The notes under the pieces are model-generated. The model worked only from the letters and a program-made list of their open reading frames with translations. It searched no databases and was not told the DNA's origin. Positions 1 to 6,239 of a DNA stretch of 6,239 bases are shown one piece after another. The position numbers and the translations under genes are program-made. Within the stretch, counting starts at the first letter, position 1; the number at the start of each line of letters is the position of its first letter. Source of the DNA: Planctomycetota bacterium (GTDB lineage: Bacteria > Planctomycetota > B15-G4 > JADJEK01); NCBI GenBank assembly GCA_016795255.1, contig JAEUIB010000862.1, positions 1 through 6,239 on the forward strand, in the 5' to 3' direction.

Positions 1-1124
1 CCCTTCGTCGACGGGTCCTTCCCGAGCGCGGCGATCTCGCGCGTGATCGACGCTTGCGAGCGCGATTGGATGATGCGCCCCTGATGCGTCGTGATCGAGC
101 AGAACGTGCAGCCGCCGAAACAGCCGCGCATCACCGTCACCGACGTCTTCATCATCTCCATCGCGGGGATCGCCGCGCGGTACGACGGGTGCGGCCGCCT
201 CGCGAAGCGCAGGTCGTAGATCGCGTCCATCTCCGCTTCCGACAGCGGCAACGCCGGCGGATTGCAGACGACGACGCGCTTGCCGTGTCGCTGCAGCAGG
301 CGACGCGCGTTCATCGGATTCGATTCGAGGTGGATCGCTCGCGTCGCGAGCGCGAACTTCACTTTGTCGGCGGCGACGTCCTCGAACGATGGGATCTCTT
401 TCGTGTCGTCGGAAGGCGTCCCCGCCGCGCGCATCGCGTCCGGGAACGCGGGCACGCTCTCCTTCTCGCCGAGCAGGTACGCGACGCTCCGCATGTCGCG
501 CAGGTCCTCGACCCGCGCGCCCGCCGCCAGTCGTCGCGCGATCTCGACGATCGGAGCTTCCCCCATGCCGAACACGACGACGTCGGCCTTGCTCGTCAGC
601 AGGATCGACGGCTTGACGCCATCGCTCCAGTAGTCGTAGTGCGCGTAGCGACGCAGACTCGCTTCGACGCCGCCGGCGACCACCGGCACGCCGGGGAACG
701 CCTCACGGCAGCGCTGCGCGTAGACGTTCGTTGCGCGATCAGGGCGCTTGCCGGCCGCTCCGCCTTCGGAGTACGCGTCGTCGGAGCGTGGCTTCTTCGA
801 CGCCGTGTAGCGGTTCAGCATCGAGTCCATGTTCCCCGCGCTGACGGCGAAGAACAGGCGGGGTCGGCCGAACGTGCGGAACTCCTCGACGCGCGTCCAA
901 TCCGGCTGCGACAGGATCGCGACGCGGAAGCCCGCGGCCTCGAGCACCCGCCCCAGGATCGCCATCGCGAACGAGGGATGGTCGACGTACGCGTCCCCGG
1001 TGACGAACACCACGTCGACGACGCCGTCGCCCAGCGCGTCGAGCTCGGCTCGCGTGCGCGGCAGGAACGGCAGGGCGTCGGCACGCGGACTCGGGATTCG
1101 CACGAAGGGCTCCGTCTGCGTCAC
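1..1124 (-). CDS. ygiQ: YgiQ-family (UPF0313) radical SAM protein, N-terminal part
   Basis: The gene runs off the left edge, leaving 374 codons visible; E. coli YgiQ is about 740 residues, so roughly half is present. The frame reads without interruption through family landmarks: FLPRTRAELDALG near the start, VTGDAYVDHPSFAMAILG, SAGNMDSMLNRYTA, GKRPDRATNVYAQRC, GGVEASLRRYAHYDYWSD, then MRGCFGGCTFCSITTHQGR. The last holds the radical SAM CxxxCxxC motif (Cys335, 339, 342), which should bind a [4Fe-4S] cluster that cleaves S-adenosylmethionine. The family's substrate is not established. The linker between the N-terminal domain and the IPSFEDV segment is clearly shorter than in the E. coli protein. 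I chose GTG 1124 because it leaves 13 residues before FLPRT, as is usual in the family. In-frame GTGs at 1136 and 1145 are alternatives, and none has a good Shine-Dalgarno site. Family assignment is secure; the start is not. Confidence 0.93.
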   Translation of the reverse strand, partial: MTQTEPFVRIPSPRADALPFLPRTRAELDALGDGVVDVVFVTGDAYVDHPSFAMAILGRVLEAAGFRVAILSQPDWTRVEEFRTFGRPRLFFAVSAGNMDSMLNRYTASKKPRSDDAYSEGGAAGKRPDRATNVYAQRCREAFPGVPVVAGGVEASLRRYAHYDYWSDGVKPSILLTSKADVVVFGMGEAPIVEIARRLAAGARVEDLRDMRSVAYLLGEKESVPAFPDAMRAAGTPSDDTKEIPSFEDVAADKVKFALATRAIHLESNPMNARRLLQRHGKRVVVCNPPALPLSEAEMDAIYDLRFARRPHPSYRAAIPAMEMMKTSVTVMRGCFGGCTFCSITTHQGRIIQSRSQASITREIAALGKDPSTK

Positions 1125-1227
1125 GCGGCGCAACACACCACGCACCTGGATCCGTCGGATCGAGGCACGGATGCGACCGGCGTGAACGCGCCGTGCTGGT
1201 AGCCCACCGCCGCCTGCGCGCAATGCG
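1125..1227. other. acs-ygiQ intergenic region with two short inverted repeats
   Basis: This 103-nt gap lies between the acs stop and the chosen ygiQ start. It holds two small perfect inverted repeats: 1178-1193 (5-bp CGGCG/CGCCG arms, 6-nt loop) and 1149-1161 (5-bp GATCC/GGATC arms, 3-nt loop). Neither is followed by a T tract on the minus strand, so neither looks like a classical intrinsic terminator. The ygiQ frame stays open through the whole gap, so an upstream start cannot be excluded. I see no convincing promoter. Confidence 0.35.
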
Positions 1228-3180
<1,953 letters not shown>

Positions 3181-3186
3181 GGCGCT

Positions 3187-3192
3187 CTCCCT
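3187..3192 (-). promoter_or_regulatory. Ribosome binding site of acs
   Basis: On the minus strand AGGGAG (continuing AG) lies 6 nt upstream of ATG 3180. It is the clearest Shine-Dalgarno sequence among the genes in this window and supports that start codon. Confidence 0.7.
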
Positions 3193-3230
3193 GGGTTCGA
3201 TCCGGCGGCGCTACGCAGCCGAAGATCGGG

Positions 3231-3249
3231 CCGCGGCGCGAGGCCGCGG
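3231..3249 (-). repeat. GC-rich hairpin between metF and acs
   Basis: Perfect 7-bp inverted repeat (arms 3231-3237 and 3243-3249, CCGCGGC/GCCGCGG) with a 5-nt loop, about 36 nt after the metF stop and about 50 nt before acs. The minus-strand transcript would fold it into a very stable stem. No run of T follows on that strand, so it is not a canonical Rho-independent terminator. It could partly separate metF from acs expression or protect an mRNA 3' end. In DNA this GC-rich, a stem of this size could also occur by chance. Confidence 0.35.
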
Positions 3250-3284
3250 GGGGCGGGATGATAGCGCTCGACGCGGAGCGGCGG

Positions 3285-4160
3285 TCAGAGCAGACGCATG
3301 CGCTTCAGGTTCAGGAAGACCTCGCGCGTCGCCGGCGACTTGTTCAGCGTGTAGAAGTGGACGCCGGGCGCCCCGCCCTCGAGCAAGCCCTTGCATTGCG
3401 CCGTCGCGTGCTCGACGCCGACGCGGACGACCGCTTCCGGATCGTGCGCGACGCCTTCGAGCCGCTTCGCCAACGACTTCGGGATCCGCGCGCCGCACAT
3501 CTGCGTGAAGCGCTTCACCTGGGCGACGTTCGTGATCGGCATGATGCCCGGCACGATCGGCAGGGTGATGCCGATGGCGCGCGCGCGCGCGACGAAGTCG
3601 AAGTAGTCGAGGTTGTCGAAGAACAACTGCGAGACCAGGAAGTCGACGCCCGCGTCCACCTTCTGCTTCAGGTGGCGCAGATCGAGCTCCTTGTCCGGAC
3701 ACTCGACGTGGCCTTCCGGATAACACGCGCCGCCGACGCAGAACGTCGATCGCGAGCGGACGAAGCGCGCGAGCTCGGACGCGTAGCCGAATCCACCCTC
3801 GGGTTTGACGAACGTCGTCTGACCTTGCGGCGGGTCGCCGCGCAGCGCCAGCACGTTCTCGATGCCGCGCTCGCCGAGCCGCGCCAGCACGGACTCGATC
3901 TCTTCGACCGTGCTCCCGACGCACGTCAGGTGCGCCATGGTCTCGATGCCGAGTTCGTTCTTGATGCGCCCGACGAGTTCGAGCGTGCGGTCGCGCGTGG
4001 AACCGCCGGCGCCGTACGTGACCGACACGAACGAGGGCTTCAACGGCTTGAGTTCGTCGATCGTGCGGAACAGCGAGGCCATGCCTTCGTCGCTCTTCGG
4101 GGGGAAGAACTCGAACGACACGACCGCTTCGCCACGGCCGAACAGGTCACGGATCTTCAT
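3285..4160 (-). CDS. metF: 5,10-methylenetetrahydrofolate reductase
   Basis: This flavoprotein reduces 5,10-methylene-tetrahydrofolate to 5-methyl-tetrahydrofolate, the methyl donor for methionine synthase. The 291 residues match the bacterial MetF length (E. coli 296) and form a single TIM barrel with no C-terminal regulatory domain like that of eukaryotic MTHFR. Visible landmarks are VSFEFFPPK at 14-22, where Glu17 corresponds to catalytic Glu28 of E. coli; VTYGAGGS at 47-54; NVLALRGDPP at 102-111, whose Asp corresponds to the E. coli Asp120 region near flavin; ACYPEGH at 145-151; SQLFFD at 177-182, whose Gln contacts folate in the E. coli enzyme; and PGIMPIT at 204-210. ATG 4160 gives the compact N-terminus MKIRDLF, and no upstream in-frame start fits. 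There is no clear Shine-Dalgarno site before it. acs follows after 104 nt on the same strand. The assignment is secure; NADH or ferredoxin preference cannot be read from sequence. Confidence 0.97.
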   Translation of the reverse strand: MKIRDLFGRGEAVVSFEFFPPKSDEGMASLFRTIDELKPLKPSFVSVTYGAGGSTRDRTLELVGRIKNELGIETMAHLTCVGSTVEEIESVLARLGERGIENVLALRGDPPQGQTTFVKPEGGFGYASELARFVRSRSTFCVGGACYPEGHVECPDKELDLRHLKQKVDAGVDFLVSQLFFDNLDYFDFVARARAIGITLPIVPGIMPITNVAQVKRFTQMCGARIPKSLAKRLEGVAHDPEAVVRVGVEHATAQCKGLLEGGAPGVHFYTLNKSPATREVFLNLKRMRLL

Positions 4161-4268
4161 CGATGGGCACCGCGTACGGGAGGATCAGCGTTCCTTCGGC
4201 TTTGTCCGCGCAGCGGCTTGAACTCGGCCGAACCAAGCCGGGCAGCTTGCAGTACGCGGCGGCGGAGT
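4161..4268. other. metF leader / intergenic region
   Basis: This 108-nt gap separates the stop of the repeat-protein gene from the metF start. Besides the inverted repeat at 4214-4240 I recognise no promoter hexamers with confidence, no riboswitch core and no Shine-Dalgarno site close to metF. The nearest AAGGAA-like purine run lies about 30 nt upstream of the ATG. The stretch is visibly less GC-rich than the neighbouring genes, as expected for an intergenic region that may carry a promoter. Confidence 0.4.
4214..4240 (-). repeat. Inverted repeat upstream of metF
   Basis: Perfect 7-bp arms CGGCTTG (4214-4220) and CAAGCCG (4234-4240) flank a 13-nt loop that itself contains the palindrome CGGCCG. 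On the minus strand it lies about 29 nt after the repeat-protein stop and about 53 nt before the metF ATG. It could end the upstream transcript, form part of the metF 5' leader, or be an operator. There is no T tract, so it is not a standard intrinsic terminator. Confidence 0.4.
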
Positions 4269-5969
4269 TCAACGAGGCGATTCGTCGGGCAGGTCGGCGA
4301 AGACCCCGGCTCCCCCGCGCTCGCGCGCCCCGCGTCCCGGGTCGAGCGTGATGCGCTCGTCGTCCCCCCCGTCGTCGACCGCCACGGCGATCGCATCGGA
4401 CGCGAACCCGAGCGTCCGCCGCCGCGCGACGACACGGTCCATCCCCGCGAGGTCGCGGAACAACGCGAATCCGCCGTTCTGAGCGGCCCCGAGGCAGAGG
4501 TCGCCTCCGGACACCACGTCGTCGCCCGCCAGGTCGATCGCCAAGGCCAAGCCGCAACCGTCGGCGTAGCCCCCGCAACCGGCGCCGATCCGCAGGATGT
4601 CGTCGCCTCGACGGTCGAACCACAGGGCGGTCCCCGGCGTCCCCGACGGCCCGATCGCGACCGCGCCGACCGCGATGCACGGCAGATCCGCGTCCTTCTG
4701 CGACGGTGCGACGATGACGAGGTCGTAGCCGGTGGCGTCGACGACGGCGCCGAAGCCCGAGTCGGACGCCGCACCGAACGCGAACCCGCGCGCTTGGTAG
4801 CGGTCGTCGCCCTCGACGTCGATCAGCACCGCGGTCCCGAACGCGGCCGCGCCGAACGCGACGCGCTCCGCGTCGTACCGATCGTCGCCGCCGTGATCGA
4901 CGAGCACGGCGGCCCCGAGGATCCCGGTGCAGAGGCCGGGCGCGCGAGCCTCGTAGGAATCGCGTCCAGCCGCGTCGACGACGACGCCGAGCGCACCGAT
5001 CCCGGCGCCGAGCCGACCTCGTGACCCGACGTAGTCGTCGTCGCCGTCGAGGTCGAGCACGAGCGTCGCCGGCGGATCGCCCTGCGACAGCCCCGGAAGT
5101 CCGATCGCGTCGGTGTAGACGTCGTCGCCTCCCATGTCGATCACGGCGGCGACGCCGCGCATCGGGATCACGCTCGACAGCGGTCCGGTGATCAGGATCG
5201 GTCCGGCGCGCGATCGCAGCGCGAAGACGAGGTCTCGCGGCCATGCGTCGCCGGGAGGCAACGTGAAGAACCCGAGGCGCTCGGCACGCCGCCACGACTC
5301 CGCGAGGACCACACGCGCGCGTTCGGCCGCGCGATGCATACGGATCACTTCGTCGACCCACGTCGCGTCGTCGATCTCCCGCGCCGCCGCGAGATCGCCG
5401 GCGTCCGGTGCGTCACCGCGGGCCATCGCGTCCGCGAGGCGCTGCGCCAACTCGATGCGCCGCGGATCGAGGAAGCCCGCGACCTCGGCGACCACGCTCG
5501 CGCGCTCGATCGCGCCGACGAACGCGGACAGCGCGTCGCGCGTCGTGGCATCGAGTCGAGCGAGGTTCGCGCGGGTGGCGACGGCGACCGCGACGCCGAA
5601 GTCGCCGTCCAATGCGCACGGCTCGAGCGATGCGGTTTCGAGCGTTTCGTCGCGGTCGTGGATCGGGCGTTCGCCGATCGCCATCACTGCGCGGACGATC
5701 GCCGCGGGCGACGTTCCCGCGCGCGACAACGCGACGAGTTCGGCGTCCAGAGCGTTCGCCGCACCACCTTCGCAGCGCAGCAGCGCGTGTACGCGGCTCT
5801 CGGCGCCGCCGACGACGGAGCGCGATTCGATCGGCGATGCTCCACGCAGCAGGTGCGCGAGCGGCATCGCGCCGAGCGTCGGCATCGGCGCGCGCGGCAC
5901 GCCGATCACGACGATCAGCAGCAGCGCAGCGGCGGCGACTCGCCACGACGAACGCCACCCTCGGCGCAT
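4269..5969 (-). CDS. Probable exported protein with tandem GDDxY repeats, function unknown
   Basis: I do not recognise a characterised family. From the ATG at 5969 the product has 566 residues. A basic N-terminus (MRRGWRSSWR) precedes a hydrophobic stretch at 11-24, either a signal peptide or an uncleaved anchor; TLGA at 31-34 is a possible but imperfect cleavage site. Residues about 45-260 look mostly helical. From about 272 to the end there are some ten units of the form hydrophobic-x-D-x-x-G-D-D-x-Y. Their leading Asp lie at 278, 306, 332, 358, 384, 411, 452, 479, 506 and 532, with a partial unit at 559. The Gly/Ala-rich links suggest a beta-solenoid or beta-roll, and the clustered Asp suggest metal binding; both are inference. 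The frame is also open back to a GTG at 6107, but that 46-residue Arg/Pro-rich extension would bury the hydrophobic segment. An in-frame TTG at 6035 with GGAG 7 nt upstream is another candidate start. Confidence 0.85.
   Translation of the reverse strand: MRRGWRSSWRVAAAALLLIVVIGVPRAPMPTLGAMPLAHLLRGASPIESRSVVGGAESRVHALLRCEGGAANALDAELVALSRAGTSPAAIVRAVMAIGERPIHDRDETLETASLEPCALDGDFGVAVAVATRANLARLDATTRDALSAFVGAIERASVVAEVAGFLDPRRIELAQRLADAMARGDAPDAGDLAAAREIDDATWVDEVIRMHRAAERARVVLAESWRRAERLGFFTLPPGDAWPRDLVFALRSRAGPILITGPLSSVIPMRGVAAVIDMGGDDVYTDAIGLPGLSQGDPPATLVLDLDGDDDYVGSRGRLGAGIGALGVVVDAAGRDSYEARAPGLCTGILGAAVLVDHGGDDRYDAERVAFGAAAFGTAVLIDVEGDDRYQARGFAFGAASDSGFGAVVDATGYDLVIVAPSQKDADLPCIAVGAVAIGPSGTPGTALWFDRRGDDILRIGAGCGGYADGCGLALAIDLAGDDVVSGGDLCLGAAQNGGFALFRDLAGMDRVVARRRTLGFASDAIAVAVDDGGDDERITLDPGRGARERGGAGVFADLPDESPR
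4293..5156 (-). repeat. Tandem protein repeat region, about ten GDDxY units
   Basis: Within the exported protein the Asp-to-Asp spacings are 28, 26, 26, 26, 27, 41, 27, 27, 26 and 27 residues. Seven of ten units keep GDD (turns GGDDVY, DGDDDY, GGDDRY, EGDDRY, RGDDIL, AGDDVV, GGDDER). Three are degenerate (GRDSY, TGYDLV, AGMDRV). The turn Tyr is kept in the first five units and lost afterwards. The 41-residue step after the sixth unit marks an insertion or a decayed unit. In the DNA the units appear as recurring GTCGTCGCC-type motifs on the plus strand, but they have diverged too far to be recent nucleotide duplications. Confidence 0.8.
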
Positions 5970-6173
5970 CGCGGACGCGCGCGGGTCGCTCGGTCGCGAC
6001 GATGCCTGAGGAGGAGGATCCGTACCGACCAACGCGGGACTCCGGGGCGCTCGAACGGGAATCGCCCGCCTCTCCAATCGGTCGAATCGACGCCGCGGCT
6101 CCAGCACGAAACGCGACCTGCCGGCCCCTCGGACGGGGTCGGCCGGTCGGCCGTCACGAATCCGATGCGCCGG
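5970..6173. other. Region upstream of the repeat-protein gene
   Basis: These 204 nt lie between the stop of the partial right-edge gene and the preferred start of the repeat protein. Just after the upstream stop are two short inverted repeats: 6140-6153 (5-bp CGGCC/GGCCG, 4-nt loop) and 6125-6138 (4-bp CCCC/GGGG, 6-nt loop). They could form a terminator-like structure, but no T tract follows on the minus strand. The rest stays open in the repeat-protein frame and encodes an Arg/Pro-rich sequence with no recognisable feature, which looks untranslated. I see no clear promoter. Confidence 0.35.
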
Positions 6174-6239
6174 TCACTCGCTGAGGTCGGCGGTCACCAG
6201 TTCGATGTTCATCTGCTTCGCGAGGCGCACGAGGTCGTC
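6174..6239 (-). CDS. C-terminal end of an unidentified gene
   Basis: Twenty-one codons and a TGA stop (6174-6176) are visible; the rest of the gene lies beyond the right edge. The peptide DDLVRLAKQMNIELVTADLSE reads like an amphipathic helix followed by a beta strand, a normal globular C-terminus with ordinary codon use. It faintly resembles the DDLVRLAK..LVT.D segment of PIN-domain nucleases, but those continue past this point, so I do not assign a function. It shares the strand of all genes downstream, so it may be the gene before the repeat protein in the same transcription unit. Confidence 0.5.
   Translation of the reverse strand, partial: DDLVRLAKQMNIELVTADLSE

Noticed and set aside
54..1202. 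Plus-strand frame of 382 codons at the left edge
   Set aside because: It is antisense to ygiQ, whose minus-strand frame contains the family motifs and CxxxCxxC. The plus-strand product is Arg/His/Asp-rich with no domain.
4161..4268. SAM, SAH or cobalamin riboswitch before metF
   Set aside because: The gap is only 108 nt and I could find no conserved core motif of those classes.
4163..4351. Small plus-strand frame of 62 codons across the metF leader
   Set aside because: The first half has a fairly ordinary composition because the gap is less GC-rich, but the rest runs antisense into the repeat-protein gene as Arg/Pro-rich sequence. No family resemblance.
4293..5156. Calling the GDDxY array a classical RTX calcium-binding repeat
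   Set aside because: RTX units are nine residues (GGxGxDxLx) in close tandem. Here the period is 26-27 residues with a different consensus, so only a loose analogy is justified.
5970..6107. 46-residue N-terminal extension of the repeat protein from GTG 6107
   Set aside because: It is Arg/Pro-rich and would place the hydrophobic export segment at residues 57-70, unusual for a signal peptide. The ATG at 5969 gives a normal basic-then-hydrophobic N-terminus. Not fully excluded.
6174..6239. PIN-domain nuclease C-terminus
   Set aside because: Only 21 residues are visible and the stop comes where PIN/TRAM proteins would continue, so the resemblance is too thin to name the gene.

Overview
This window is a GC-rich, densely coding stretch of bacterial chromosome. 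All recognisable genes lie on the minus strand, so transcription runs from high to low coordinates. I see no tRNA, rRNA, CRISPR array, insertion sequence or phage gene. High GC, housekeeping enzymes beside a large exported protein with repeated GDDxY motifs, and weak or missing Shine-Dalgarno sites would fit a GC-rich planctomycete. A myxobacterium or another GC-rich phylum is possible. This placement is inference and no marker gene fixes it.

In transcription order: (1) the last 21 codons of an unidentified gene enter at the right edge (6174-6239). (2) After about 200 nt comes a probably exported protein of about 566 residues (4269-5969). It has an N-terminal hydrophobic segment, a helical middle and about ten tandem units of roughly 26-27 residues built around a D..GDDxY turn. 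(3) A 108-nt gap with an inverted repeat precedes metF (3285-4160), a complete methylenetetrahydrofolate reductase. (4) A 104-nt gap with a GC-rich hairpin and a good ribosome binding site leads to acs (1228-3180), a complete AMP-forming acetyl-CoA synthetase with all expected active-site residues. (5) A 103-nt gap leads to the N-terminal half of a YgiQ-type (UPF0313) radical SAM protein, which runs off the left edge with its CxxxCxxC iron-sulfur motif in view.

metF and acs both serve central metabolism: folate C1 units for methionine synthesis, and acetate activation to acetyl-CoA. YgiQ has no settled function. The gaps of about 100 nt make a tight, translationally coupled operon unlikely, although co-transcription remains possible. 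The part worth a second look is the GDDxY repeat protein. Its repeat period is very regular, it is probably outside the cytoplasm, and I cannot assign it to a characterised family.
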